Assembly: GCA_964533215.1 (NCBI GenBank)
Contig: CAZHLJ010000005.1
Span: 124,001-188,000, forward strand
Reading direction: 5' to 3'
Source: Bact-08 sp964533215
Lineage (GTDB): Bacteria > Bacteroidota > Bacteroidia > Bacteroidales > UBA932
Length of the DNA: 64,000 nucleotides
The position numbers were made by a program, and so were the translations under genes. Under the pieces are notes generated by a model. The model saw only the letters and a list, made by a program, of their open reading frames with translations, made no database searches and was not told the origin of the DNA. Within the stretch, counting starts at the first letter, position 1. Each line of letters begins with the position of its first letter. Of this stretch, positions 7,866 to 16,418 are shown one piece after another.

Positions 7866-9062
7866 ATGGCTTTAGACTTACAAAACATTTTATCTTCCAA
7901 CGCTAAGAATATGAGGAGATCTGTAATCAGAGATCTTTTGAGCGTTGCAAACAGACCAGAGATTATCTCATTTGCTGGTGGTTTTCCAAACCCTTCTACC
8001 TTCCCGATAGAAGATCTTAAATCAATAATGCAGGAGGTTCTTGAAACGGAAGGGGCTTCGGCTCTTCAGTATGGCTCTACAGAGGGTAATGATAAACTTC
8101 GTGAGTTATTGGCACAGAGATATATAGCTAAAGGATTAAAGATTACCAAACACAATATTTTAATTACTACAGCATCTCAACAGGCGATAGATCTTACCGC
8201 CAGAATTTTCATAAATCCAGGAGATACAATTGTTTGCGGTCTTCCATCATACCTTGGAGCCCTTCAGGCTTTCTGGTCATATCAGGGAGTGCCTGTGGGA
8301 ATCAAAAAGGATGAAGATCTTGAGAATACAGTTAAAGAGCTGATAGCACAAGGTAAGAAACCAAAATTCGTATACACTATTCCTGATTTCCAAAACCCTA
8401 CGGGAGTTACAATGAATCTTGAGCAGAGGAAATATGTGCTTTCAATTGCAGAAAAATATGACTTGCTGATTCTTGAGGACAGCCCATACAGAGAGCTTAG
8501 ATTTGATGGAGAGGAACAGCCGTTGATGTATTCTATGAACAACGAAAGGGTTATTCTGTTGGGTACATTTTCAAAGACATTCCTTCCAGGGTTCAGAATC
8601 GGATGGGTCATTGCTCCTGAGGAAATCATAGACAGACTAGTTGTGGCAAAACAATCTTCAGACTTGTGTACAACTACATTTGATCAGGCTGTTGCCGCCA
8701 AGTATCTGGAGAAAAATCTTTTTGACAAGAATCTCAATAAAACCATAGAGCTGTACAGAGGCAAGAGGGATCATATGCTTGCTTGCTTTGAAAAATACAT
8801 GCCTGCAGGAGTCACTTGGACAAGACCCGAGGGAGGACTCTTCCTTCTTGTTACACTGCCTGAGTGCTGTGATGCAAGGAAGCTGTTTGATGTAGCAATT
8901 AAGGAAAATGTAGCTTTTGTAATTGGAGAGGCATTCTTCTGTGACGGTACAGGTAAGAACACTTTGAGGATAAACTTCTCGTTCATGAATGAGGAGAGGA
9001 CAGAGGAAGGTGTCAAGAGATTGGCTAAGGCAATCGAAAAGATGCTAAACGAAAGTAAATAA
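7866..9062 (+). CDS. PLP-dependent aminotransferase, class I/II (2-aminoadipate/LysN-like)
   Basis: This is a fold-type I aminotransferase of 398 residues from the chosen ATG (MALDLQNILSS); the upstream in-frame ATG at 7806 lies before the promoter and is rejected. The PLP lysine lies in GTFSKTFLPGFRIGW, and the 'IPDFQNPTG' and 'EDSPYRELRFDG' segments bind the cofactor. It resembles the catalytic half of MocR-type and 2-aminoadipate/aromatic transaminases (LysN, ARO8-like), but no GntR domain is attached. Substrate specificity cannot be read from the sequence. Its end overlaps the convergent ABC ATPase gene by 18 bases. Confidence 0.88.
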   Translation: MALDLQNILSSNAKNMRRSVIRDLLSVANRPEIISFAGGFPNPSTFPIEDLKSIMQEVLETEGASALQYGSTEGNDKLRELLAQRYIAKGLKITKHNILITTASQQAIDLTARIFINPGDTIVCGLPSYLGALQAFWSYQGVPVGIKKDEDLENTVKELIAQGKKPKFVYTIPDFQNPTGVTMNLEQRKYVLSIAEKYDLLILEDSPYRELRFDGEEQPLMYSMNNERVILLGTFSKTFLPGFRIGWVIAPEEIIDRLVVAKQSSDLCTTTFDQAVAAKYLEKNLFDKNLNKTIELYRGKRDHMLACFEKYMPAGVTWTRPEGGLFLLVTLPECCDARKLFDVAIKENVAFVIGEAFFCDGTGKNTLRINFSFMNEERTEEGVKRLAKAIEKMLNESK

Positions 9063-9809
9063 CTTCGAATCGAATTTTAATGAGGAGTCTTTGAACATCT
9101 GTTCGAAGGCTCCTTTTTCTATAAGCTCTTCAGGCTTTCCGGAAAAAAATCTTTCCTGTCCCATTATCCAGATCCTGTCACATATCTTTATTGCCTGCTG
9201 AAGATCGTGGGTGGAGAAAATCACTGTCTTGTTTTCCAATTCAGCAATCTCCTTAAGAAGGCGGGTAATAGTGATCTTATTGGCAATGTCCAGAAACGCA
9301 GTCGGTTCGTCTAGCAGTATTATAGTACTATCTTGTACAAGGCTTCTTGCTATGGCAGCTCTTTGAAACTCTCCGTCACTTAGTTGGCTGGAGTCTCTCT
9401 CCGCGTATCCGTCAAGGCTGACTCTTTTTAATGTAGAATAGACAAGATCATAGTCTTTTTCGGAGATTTTTCCTAACCAGTTTGTCCTGTTGTAACAACT
9501 AGTGGCTATCATATCGAAAAGAGAGAAGTTTTTTGCCTTTGGGCTCTGTGATGGTACAAAAGAGAGCTGTTCTGCGAGTTTATTGGGAGAGTAGGAGCGT
9601 ATCTCCTTACCCATAATGTTTATTGATCCACTTTGATATTTCTGTATTCCAGCGATGCTCTTTAACAGCGTGCTCTTGCCAACGCCATTGGGTCCTACAA
9701 GGGCAATTATTTCATTCCTATTTGCCGTTGCATTTATCTCATGGTAAATGACTTTACTATATCCTAAATACAGATCTTTTAATATCAGCACATTATCCAT
9801 ATCAGACAA
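9045..9809 (-). CDS. ABC transporter ATP-binding protein (FecE/BtuD family)
   Basis: This 254-residue ATPase subunit has Walker A GPNGVGKSTL, the signature LSDGEFQRAAIARSL (the family usually has LSGGE) and Walker B IILLDEPTAFLD, then a switch histidine in 'STHDLQQA'. With the adjacent permease it forms an importer for iron-siderophore, haem or cobalamin. The gene overlaps the permease gene by 8 bases. No substrate-binding protein is nearby, so the cargo is unknown. The Asp replacing the second Gly of the signature occurs in FecE-like proteins and need not impair activity. Confidence 0.92.
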   Translation of the reverse strand: MSDMDNVLILKDLYLGYSKVIYHEINATANRNEIIALVGPNGVGKSTLLKSIAGIQKYQSGSINIMGKEIRSYSPNKLAEQLSFVPSQSPKAKNFSLFDMIATSCYNRTNWLGKISEKDYDLVYSTLKRVSLDGYAERDSSQLSDGEFQRAAIARSLVQDSTIILLDEPTAFLDIANKITITRLLKEIAELENKTVIFSTHDLQQAIKICDRIWIMGQERFFSGKPEELIEKGAFEQMFKDSSLKFDSKLFTFV

Positions 9810-10821
9810 ACCTGTTTTTTAAAATTATCACTAATATTATAGGAACACCAATCAGAGCACTTACAGTATTAATGGGGATTATACCTGATTGTCCCGGCAA
9901 CTGGGCAACAGTGTCTGCAAAAACCATAATCATTGCCCCCATAAGGGCTGTTGCAGGTATAAGAACTCTGTGGTCGGCATTTTTGAAACACAGTCTGGCT
10001 ATGTGAGGAACTGCAATCCCTATAAAACCTATCGGCCCGCAGAATGCAGTGACACTTCCGGCCAGAAGAGTCGTTGCAATCAATATTCTTCTTCTGGTAT
10101 TCTGAAGGTTTACGCCTAGACTTTTTGCATAGGTCTCTCCCATAAGAAGAGTGTTTAGGTCTTTAATATTGTAAACAGACAATCCAAAACCAAGAAGAAT
10201 TAGCGAGAACATTATCCATATCTGTCCCGGGTTTAGCCCTGCAAAGCTGCCCATGGTCCAAAGAACGTACATTTTCAAGGCGGAAGAAGAGGAGAAGTAT
10301 TGAAGGAGAGATATTAAGGCACTGACTACACTGCCAAGCATAATTCCAAATATCAGCAGTGATATGTTGTCCTTAAGCCTATAGGAGACTAGTAATATTA
10401 CGAGAGTTACTGCAAATGCCCCAACCCATGCAGAAGTTGCAATGCCTATATTTACCATCATGGGGGGCATCGTGAATCCAAAAGCAGAGAAACCCATTAC
10501 AAAAAATGCCACTCCGAGCCCTGCTCCGGAGCTTATCCCCAGAATATATGGATCCGCAAGGGGATTCTTAAAGAGGGTCTGCATCTGAAGACCGCATATG
10601 GAGAGGGCAACACCGGAGAGTATTGCAGTGATCAGCTTTGGAATTCTGAATGAAAAAAGGATGTCGGATACATAGTCAGGGGCAGTAGAGCCAAAGAGTG
10701 TTGAGATTATCTCTTTTATTGGAATAATGACTGAGCCGAGGATAAGATCGAGCACAATCAGCACAATCAACAATAAAGAGATCAGCGCATATTCGCGATA
10801 GTAAGAGCCTTTTATCTTCAC
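9802..10821 (-). CDS. FecCD-family ABC transporter permease
   Basis: This 339-residue integral membrane protein has about ten hydrophobic segments and belongs to the FecCD/BtuC permease family. Typical landmarks are 'RIPKLITAILSGVALSICGLQMQ', 'NPLADPYILGISSGAGLG', 'GPIGFIGIAVPHIAR' and a C-terminal 'GVPIILVIILKNRF'. It partners the ATPase encoded immediately downstream. The substrate is a siderophore, haem or corrinoid by family. Without a binding protein or a riboswitch the choice stays open. Confidence 0.93.
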   Translation of the reverse strand: MKIKGSYYREYALISLLLIVLIVLDLILGSVIIPIKEIISTLFGSTAPDYVSDILFSFRIPKLITAILSGVALSICGLQMQTLFKNPLADPYILGISSGAGLGVAFFVMGFSAFGFTMPPMMVNIGIATSAWVGAFAVTLVILLVSYRLKDNISLLIFGIMLGSVVSALISLLQYFSSSSALKMYVLWTMGSFAGLNPGQIWIMFSLILLGFGLSVYNIKDLNTLLMGETYAKSLGVNLQNTRRRILIATTLLAGSVTAFCGPIGFIGIAVPHIARLCFKNADHRVLIPATALMGAMIMVFADTVAQLPGQSGIIPINTVSALIGVPIILVIILKNRFV

Positions 10822-10887
10822 AATAATCCTGAATAATTCGGGCTCTAAGATAGTGCAAAAAAGATAAAGCGTTTTATTTTATTTTAG

Positions 10888-10895
10888 TACTTTTG
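10888..10895 (+). promoter_or_regulatory. -7 box of tpiA
   Basis: TACTTTTG lies 33 bases before the tpiA start codon. The -33 element is not obvious. Confidence 0.6.
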
Positions 10896-10928
10896 TCGCA
10901 TTGTTCAAATCATTAAAAAGTTACAGAT

Positions 10929-11687
10929 ATGAGAAAGAAAATCGTTGCAGGAAACTGGAAAATGAATACACTACTTCCAGAGGGAGAACTCTTGGTCAAA
11001 CAGTTGGAGTTTTTAACCAAAGAATTGGATACGGATGTCGATATTATAGTATGTCCTCCGTTTACACACCTGGCTACTGTTGGAAAGATGATTAGTGAAA
11101 ATGAAATAAATATATCCTTAGGGGCACAGAATTGTGCAGATCAGGAATCAGGTGCCTATACAGGTGAGGTTTCTGTAAAAATGCTAAAGAGTGTAGGCTG
11201 CAAGTATGTTATTCTTGGACACTCTGAGAGAAGGGAGTATTACGGTGAGACTAGCGAAAAGCTGTATCGTAAGATTAACCTTGCCATTAATGAAGGTCTT
11301 GTGCCTATCTTCTGTGTTGGAGAGAGGTTGGAGGAGAGAGAGTCAGGAAGGCATTTCGAGGTTGTCAAGGAGCAGATTAAGGACGTGCTTTATAGGCTAA
11401 GAGGGGTTGAGCTTGACAAGGTGATTGTTGCATACGAACCTGTATGGGCAATCGGCACAGGGAAAACCGCTACATCAGATCAGGCTGAGGAGATGCATGC
11501 ATTTATAAGAAGGACTATTGCAGACAAATTCGGGGAGCATGCCGATTCAATTTCTATTTTATATGGAGGAAGCTGCAAGCCTTCCAATGCAGCGGAACTC
11601 TTCTCAAAGGAAAATGTTGACGGAGGACTTATTGGTGGAGCCTCTCTTGTTGCCCAGGACTTTATTGGAATAGTCAAGTCATTTTAA
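10929..11687 (+). CDS. tpiA: Triosephosphate isomerase
   Basis: This 252-residue TIM-barrel enzyme interconverts dihydroxyacetone phosphate and glyceraldehyde 3-phosphate in glycolysis. Catalytic residues are visible: Lys in AGNWKMN (near residue 11), His in ILGHSERR (near 97) and Glu in AYEPVWAIGTG (near 170). The phosphate loop 'GGSCKPSNA' and the C-terminal 'DGGLIGGASL' are also there. The stop codon overlaps the prmA start (TAATG), so the two are translationally coupled. Confidence 0.98.
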   Translation: MRKKIVAGNWKMNTLLPEGELLVKQLEFLTKELDTDVDIIVCPPFTHLATVGKMISENEINISLGAQNCADQESGAYTGEVSVKMLKSVGCKYVILGHSERREYYGETSEKLYRKINLAINEGLVPIFCVGERLEERESGRHFEVVKEQIKDVLYRLRGVELDKVIVAYEPVWAIGTGKTATSDQAEEMHAFIRRTIADKFGEHADSISILYGGSCKPSNAAELFSKENVDGGLIGGASLVAQDFIGIVKSF

Positions 11688-12538
11688 TGAACTACATAGA
11701 GGTCTGTATCCTGATAAATCCGTTTTCAGAAGACTTTGCGGAGCAGGTAATTGCCCAGATCGGAGATCTGCCATACGAAAGTTTTTCTACGGAGTCCCCA
11801 TTTCTTAAGGCGTATATCCCGGAGGAGAAGTACTCTTCCCGGGATTTGAAGACGTTACTGTCTGCCTTTGACAGTAATAATGAATTCTCTATATCAGTGG
11901 AGAGCCATTTTATAATGGAGGAGAATTGGAACTCTCTATGGGAATCCAATTTTTCACCTATCACTGTTGGAAATCTTTGTACTGTAAAGGCCAGCTTTCA
12001 TAAGGGGCTGCCCCGGACAAAGTATACTGTTACGATAGATCCAAAGATGGCCTTTGGGACAGGCCATCACCAGACAACATATCTTATGATTGAGGCTCTA
12101 CTGGAAGAAAAAATCAAGGGGCTCAGGGTTATGGATGTTGGCTGTGGTACAGGAATTTTGTCCATACTTGCGGCAAAGATGGGTGCGGCAACGCCAATTC
12201 ATGCAATAGACATAGATCACCTGGCCGTTGACTCTACTAAAGAAAATTCGCACAAAAACAGAGTTTCTGATAAAGTGACAGCCCTTCTTGGTGACGCTTC
12301 GTTGATACAGGCTGACAGATACGACCTTTTACTCGCTAATATCAATAGAAACATCATACTTTCTGATATTTCCACATACAGCAGGTCTCTGGTCTCTGGT
12401 GGAAGAATGTTTTTGAGCGGTTTTTTTACCGAAGATATTCCAATGATTATGAAAGAGGCTCAAAATAATGGTTTAGAGTATATTTCTCAATGCAGTAACG
12501 AGAAATGGGCTGTACTTAAACTGAAAAAAAGTATATAA
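11687..12538 (+). CDS. prmA: Ribosomal protein L11 methyltransferase
   Basis: This 283-residue SAM-dependent enzyme trimethylates ribosomal protein L11. An N-terminal substrate-recognition domain precedes the methyltransferase domain, with the PrmA landmarks 'FGTGHHQTT', 'VMDVGCGTGILSILAAKMGA' and 'LLLANINRNII'. The length fits the family (about 280-295). It shares the tpiA transcript and is followed by tRNA-Leu. Confidence 0.94.
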   Translation: MNYIEVCILINPFSEDFAEQVIAQIGDLPYESFSTESPFLKAYIPEEKYSSRDLKTLLSAFDSNNEFSISVESHFIMEENWNSLWESNFSPITVGNLCTVKASFHKGLPRTKYTVTIDPKMAFGTGHHQTTYLMIEALLEEKIKGLRVMDVGCGTGILSILAAKMGAATPIHAIDIDHLAVDSTKENSHKNRVSDKVTALLGDASLIQADRYDLLLANINRNIILSDISTYSRSLVSGGRMFLSGFFTEDIPMIMKEAQNNGLEYISQCSNEKWAVLKLKKSI

Positions 12539-12554
12539 AAGTCTTGCGTGGTTA

Positions 12555-12584
12555 TTGCAATTTTAAATTATTGTTATACCTTTG
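12555..12584 (+). promoter_or_regulatory. Promoter of tRNA-Leu
   Basis: TTG (12555-12557, in ATTG), 19 bases, then TACCTTTG (12577-12584), placed 11 bases before the tRNA. Confidence 0.75.
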
Positions 12585-12595
12585 CACACCTCAAA

Positions 12596-12677
12596 GCGGG
12601 CATGTCGTAATTGGTAGCCGAGCCAGACTTAGGATCTGGTGCCGTAAGGCGTGGGGGTTCGAGTCCCTTTGCCCGCA
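12596..12677 (+). tRNA. tRNA-Leu (anticodon UAG)
   Basis: The acceptor stem GCGGGCA/TGCCCGC closes an 82-nucleotide gene with discriminator A. The anticodon stem CCAGA/TCTGG holds loop CTTAGGA, giving anticodon TAG (12630-12632), which reads CUN codons. A long variable arm (GCC-GTAA-GGC) is typical of the class II tRNA-Leu. CCA is not encoded. Confidence 0.97.
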
Positions 12678-12679
12678 CT

Positions 12680-12715
12680 AAAGAAGCAGATAACCTTTGG
12701 GGTATCTGCTTCTTT
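12680..12715 (+). terminator. Hairpin terminator after tRNA-Leu
   Basis: A 13-bp perfect stem AAAGAAGCAGATA / TATCTGCTTCTTT (12680-12692 and 12703-12715) begins just after the tRNA. The T tail beyond it is short and broken, so termination may be partial and could allow read-through into tig. Confidence 0.75.
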
Positions 12716-12753
12716 GGTTATTTGGTTGAATAATACGCTATAAATACATACTT

Positions 12754-14079
12754 ATGAAAGTTACACAGAAGAACATTGATGATTTAACGCTCCTCGTTAC
12801 TTTGAACATTGAGCAATCTGATTATTCCGACAAACAGAAGAAAATTCTGAATGATTATCGCCGTAAAGCTGAAATCAAAGGCTTCCGAAAGGGTATGGCT
12901 CCAATGAGTTTGATTGAGAAGATGCATGGCAGATCTGCGTTGCTTGATGCTGTAAACGGACTTATCTCAGATGGACTTAATAACTATATAACAGACAATA
13001 AACTTAATATCATAGGAGAGCCTCTTCCAAATGAAACAGAGCAGAAGCCGATAGATTGGGAGAACGCTACTGAGTTTGAATTTGTATTTGACCTTGCACT
13101 AGCTCCAAAAGTAGAGATAAAACTTAGCGCTGACGATAAGATTCCATATTATGAAGTTGCAATTTCTGCAGATGAAAAGAACAAATATCAAAGTAATCTG
13201 TTAAAACAATATGGACAACTTGGTGCTGCAGAATCTGTTGAAGAAGAAGACTTCCTGATTGTAGACCTTATCCAGGGAGAGACAAGGGTAGAGGGAACAT
13301 ATGTTTCTCTCAAAACAATAGAGGATGCCAAGATCAAGAAAACATTCATCGGCAAGAAGGCAGGTGCAGAGTTTGCAATTGATGTAAATGTTGCTTTTAA
13401 AAATGATGCAGACAGGGCATCTCTTCTTAAAGTGAAGAAAGACGAGCTTGCTTCTTTGGATCCTAACTATACAATTGTAATCAAGGAGATAAAGAGATTT
13501 CAGGATGCTGAGTTGAACCAGGAGCTTTTCAATAAAATGTTTGGTGAGGGAGTTGTTAATTCTGTAGAAGAGTTTGATGCCAAGATGGTTGAAAGAATGA
13601 AAAACGAGTTTGCTCAGGAGAGCGACTATCGTTTCATGCTGGATGCAAGAAACTCACTTATAGAAAAGGCTGCAATTGCTGTTCCTGAGCAATTCCTTAA
13701 GAGATGGTTGTTCTCAGCAAATGAAGGCAAGTTTACAATGGAAGAGATTGATAAAGACTTTGGTTTGTTCCTCCAGGATTTCCGTTGGCAGATGATACGT
13801 CAGTTTATAACCAAGGAGCAGAACATTCAGGTTACCAAAGAGAATCTGATGGATCATGCAAAGAGGGTTGCTGCATATCAGTTCGCAATGTATGGTCTTA
13901 ACAATGCCCCTCAGGAGCAGGTTGAGAAATATGCAGAATCACTTTTGGCAAACGAAAAAGAGAGTCGTCGTATCTTTGAAAAGGTAGAGGATGATCTTGT
14001 TATCGATTATGTAAAGAGCGTTGTAAGTCTGGATAAGAAACCGATTGCTCTGGATGAATTGCAGAAATTGACTAACTAA
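12754..14079 (+). CDS. tig: Trigger factor (ribosome-associated chaperone)
   Basis: This 441-residue chaperone has the order ribosome-binding N-domain, FKBP-like PPIase domain and helical C-domain. The ribosome-docking loop is GFRKGMAP at 43-50, where GFRPGKVP is usual; a basic residue is kept. The PPIase section ('SVEEEDFLIVDLIQGETRVEGTYVSL') is divergent, as in other Bacteroidota trigger factors, and may lack isomerase activity. It leads clpP and clpX with 17- and 18-base gaps, the conserved tig-clpP-clpX order. Confidence 0.93.
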   Translation: MKVTQKNIDDLTLLVTLNIEQSDYSDKQKKILNDYRRKAEIKGFRKGMAPMSLIEKMHGRSALLDAVNGLISDGLNNYITDNKLNIIGEPLPNETEQKPIDWENATEFEFVFDLALAPKVEIKLSADDKIPYYEVAISADEKNKYQSNLLKQYGQLGAAESVEEEDFLIVDLIQGETRVEGTYVSLKTIEDAKIKKTFIGKKAGAEFAIDVNVAFKNDADRASLLKVKKDELASLDPNYTIVIKEIKRFQDAELNQELFNKMFGEGVVNSVEEFDAKMVERMKNEFAQESDYRFMLDARNSLIEKAAIAVPEQFLKRWLFSANEGKFTMEEIDKDFGLFLQDFRWQMIRQFITKEQNIQVTKENLMDHAKRVAAYQFAMYGLNNAPQEQVEKYAESLLANEKESRRIFEKVEDDLVIDYVKSVVSLDKKPIALDELQKLTN

Positions 14080-14096
14080 TTAATAAATAGTTTATT

Positions 14097-14771
14097 ATGG
14101 CTACTGAATTTGAAAAATATGCAAGATTGCACAAAGGCATCAGCAGCCTTTCGCTACATAGGTTCAACTCTTTTTCCAATGCTTATATCAATCCAACGAT
14201 AATTGAGGAGAGACAGCTTAATGTTGCCACAATGGATGTCTTTTCCAGGTTGATGATGGACAGGATTATATTTTTGGGTGTTCCAATCAATGATGATGTA
14301 GCTAATATAATCCAAGCTCAACTGCTCTATCTGGACTCTGTAGAATCCAAATCAGACATACAACTTTATATAAACTCTCCAGGGGGAGCTGTTTATGCTG
14401 GTCTTGGAATATATGACACTATGCAGTTGGTTTCATCTGATGTTGCAACAATCTGCACTGGTATGGCTGCCTCTATGTCTGCTGTTTTACTGACAGCAGG
14501 GGCTACCGGTAAAAGGTCAGCTCTTCCTCACTCAAGGGTCATGATTCATCAGCCTATGGGTGGAGCGGAAGGCCAGGCTACCGATATTGAGATAACTGCC
14601 AGAGAGATTGTCAAGATCAAAAAGGAGCTTTATGAGATTATTTCACTGCACTCCGGCAAGCCTCTTGAACAAATAGAGAGAGATGCTGACAGAGACCATT
14701 GGATGACGGCAACTGAGGCAAAAGAGTATGGGATGATAGATGAGATTCTGTCTAAATCAAAAAAGAAATAA
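14097..14771 (+). CDS. clpP: ATP-dependent Clp protease proteolytic subunit
   Basis: This 224-residue serine peptidase forms the double heptameric chamber that degrades substrates unfolded by ClpX. The catalytic Ser is in GMAASMS (Ser126) and the His in MIHQP (His151). 'YINSPGGAVYAGLGIYD' lines the active site, and the third catalytic residue, an Asp, is expected in the 'ADRDHWMTATEAKEYGMID' segment. The N-terminal 30 residues include the axial-loop or propeptide part. The gene sits between tig and clpX. Confidence 0.97.
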   Translation: MATEFEKYARLHKGISSLSLHRFNSFSNAYINPTIIEERQLNVATMDVFSRLMMDRIIFLGVPINDDVANIIQAQLLYLDSVESKSDIQLYINSPGGAVYAGLGIYDTMQLVSSDVATICTGMAASMSAVLLTAGATGKRSALPHSRVMIHQPMGGAEGQATDIEITAREIVKIKKELYEIISLHSGKPLEQIERDADRDHWMTATEAKEYGMIDEILSKSKKK

Positions 14772-14789
14772 ATCCGTAAAGAATTAGGA

Positions 14790-16034
14790 ATGGCATCAAA
14801 ATACAATAATTACTGTTCATTTTGCGGAAGAAGTGAAAACGAGGTAGATGTTTTAATAGCGGGAGAAATTGCTGCTATTTGTAATGAATGTGCCCAGCAG
14901 GCAACTGATTATGCCAAGGAGACACTTTCTTCAAAGAGAAAGGGGGCAAAGGTGGATGGAAAGGGCAGTAAGTCTCTTATGAAACCAAAGGAGATTACAG
15001 CTTTTCTGGACCAGTATGTAATTGGACAGGATGAGGCTAAAAAATTCCTTGCGGTGGCGGTATACAATCACTACAAAAGAATCAACCATCCTATTGAGGA
15101 TGACCTGGAACTGGAGAAATCGAACATATTACTTGTGGGGCAGACAGGTACAGGAAAGACTCTTCTTGCAAAGACTATTGCCAGGATGTTGGATGTCCCA
15201 TTTGCCATTGTAGATGCTACAGTATTGACTGAGGCCGGTTATGTAGGAGAGGATGTGGAGAGTATTCTTACAAGGCTTTTACAGGAGGCTGACTATGATG
15301 TGGAGAGGGCTCAGAGGGGTATCGTTTTCATAGATGAGATTGACAAGATTGCCAGAAAGAGCGACAATCCGTCAATTACCCGTGATGTTTCAGGAGAGGG
15401 GGTGCAGCAGGCAATGTTGAAATTGCTCGAGGGAAGTATTGTGAACGTACCGCCGCAAGGTGGGCGTAAACATCCGGAGCAGCGCATGATTGCCGTTAAT
15501 ACCAAGAATATCCTATTCATTTGTGGTGGTGCTTTTGAAGGGATAGACAGAAAGATATCTCAACGTCTGAATACTCAGATTGTGGGTTACGGCGCATCAA
15601 AGAAGACAGAGAATATAGACAGGGCTAATCTGCTTAAGTACGTTGCTCCTCAGGATTTGCGTGCATATGGCCTGATTCCTGAAATTATTGGACGACTTCC
15701 AGTACTTACCTATCTTAAGCCGCTTGACAAACAGGCACTACGTACTATTTTGACTGAGCCAAAAAATGCATTGGTCAAACAGTATCTTAAGTTGTTTGAA
15801 CTGGACGGCGTTAAACTCAAGATTGACGATGAGGTCTTGGATTATATTGTAGATACTGCCATTGAGTACAAACTTGGTGCTCGTGGGTTGAGGTCTATCT
15901 GTGAGGCTATAATGCTGGACGCGATGTATGATTTTCCTTCCGAAAACCGAAAGACGCTTACTATTAAGCTGGAATATGCTAAAAAGAAGGTCGAGAAGTT
16001 TACCGGTTCACTGATAATTGCAAAAGAGGCTTAA
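14790..16034 (+). CDS. clpX: ATP-dependent unfoldase ClpX
   Basis: This 414-residue AAA+ ATPase recognises and unfolds proteins for ClpP. The N-terminal zinc-binding domain has Cys9, Cys12, Cys31 and Cys34. It is followed by Walker A VGQTGTGKTLLAK, Walker B IVFIDEIDK, the ClpX pore loop 'GYVGEDVES' and the sensor-2 'GARGLRSI'. It is the last gene of the tig-clpP-clpX group, and its stop codon lies within the loop of the terminator hairpin at 16025-16049. Confidence 0.98.
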   Translation: MASKYNNYCSFCGRSENEVDVLIAGEIAAICNECAQQATDYAKETLSSKRKGAKVDGKGSKSLMKPKEITAFLDQYVIGQDEAKKFLAVAVYNHYKRINHPIEDDLELEKSNILLVGQTGTGKTLLAKTIARMLDVPFAIVDATVLTEAGYVGEDVESILTRLLQEADYDVERAQRGIVFIDEIDKIARKSDNPSITRDVSGEGVQQAMLKLLEGSIVNVPPQGGRKHPEQRMIAVNTKNILFICGGAFEGIDRKISQRLNTQIVGYGASKKTENIDRANLLKYVAPQDLRAYGLIPEIIGRLPVLTYLKPLDKQALRTILTEPKNALVKQYLKLFELDGVKLKIDDEVLDYIVDTAIEYKLGARGLRSICEAIMLDAMYDFPSENRKTLTIKLEYAKKKVEKFTGSLIIAKEA

Positions 16035-16049
16035 GGCCTCTTTTTTTTT
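16025..16049 (+). terminator. Intrinsic terminator overlapping the clpX stop codon
   Basis: AGAGGC / GCCTCT (16025-16030 and 16036-16041) with a 5-base loop containing the TAA of clpX, followed by nine T. The last five T also form the end of the long palindromic element next to it. Confidence 0.88.
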
Positions 16050-16408
16050 GCATCCGATTTTGTAGTACAGCAGTCTGGCTGGCATGGCAACCACAAATAC
16101 CAGATTGGGGTCAAGGTGCCAAAATAGAAGTGCGGTTTTCGGATATCTGCACCGGGATTACCCACTAAAAGCGTTCACTTCGTTAAAAAACAAATGCGCC
16201 TTTTGATTATGCCAGCGTAGATTTGGAGTCAGGCGCTCGTTGTTTTTCTATACACTTCATTCACTGAGTGGGTGCCCAATCCCTCATTGCAAGTATCCTT
16301 CAAACTCGCACTTCTATTTTTTGCACCTTGTGTGGGTTGTCAGATGGATTAAAATGCTCATTTGCAATGCCACTGGGGCTGTTACACTATCAATTATTGA
16401 TGCAAAAA
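16045..16408. repeat. 364-bp imperfect palindrome (long hairpin element), noncoding
   Basis: The stretch between the convergent genes clpX and 16419-17396 folds onto itself about a centre near 16216-16227. Paired blocks, outside to inside, are as follows. TTTTTGCATC (16045-16054) pairs with GATGCAAAAA (16399-16408). TGGCATGGCAA (16080-16090) pairs with TTGCAATGCCA (16362-16372; 10 of 11). AAAATAGAAGTGCG (16121-16134) pairs with CGCACTTCTATTTT (16307-16320; exact). GGATATCTGCA pairs with TGCAAGTATCC. GGGATT (16154-16159) pairs with AATCCC (16278-16283). CCCACT (16161-16166) pairs with AGTGGG (16267-16272). GCGCCT (16196-16201) pairs with AGGCGC (16231-16236). No credible gene lies inside. It may be a palindromic mobile remnant, a head-to-head duplication or a structured RNA. 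Confidence 0.75.
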
Positions 16409-16418
16409 TAGTCAAGTG

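Noticed and set aside
9361..9420. ABC ATPase signature with Asp instead of Gly as evidence for a dead protein
   Set aside because: Walker A, Walker B and the switch His are intact and the change occurs in related importers.
16045..16408. Integron attC-like or CRISPR-like reading of the palindrome
   Set aside because: No integrase, no regular direct repeats and no convincing attC core sites; only the inverted-repeat structure is supported.
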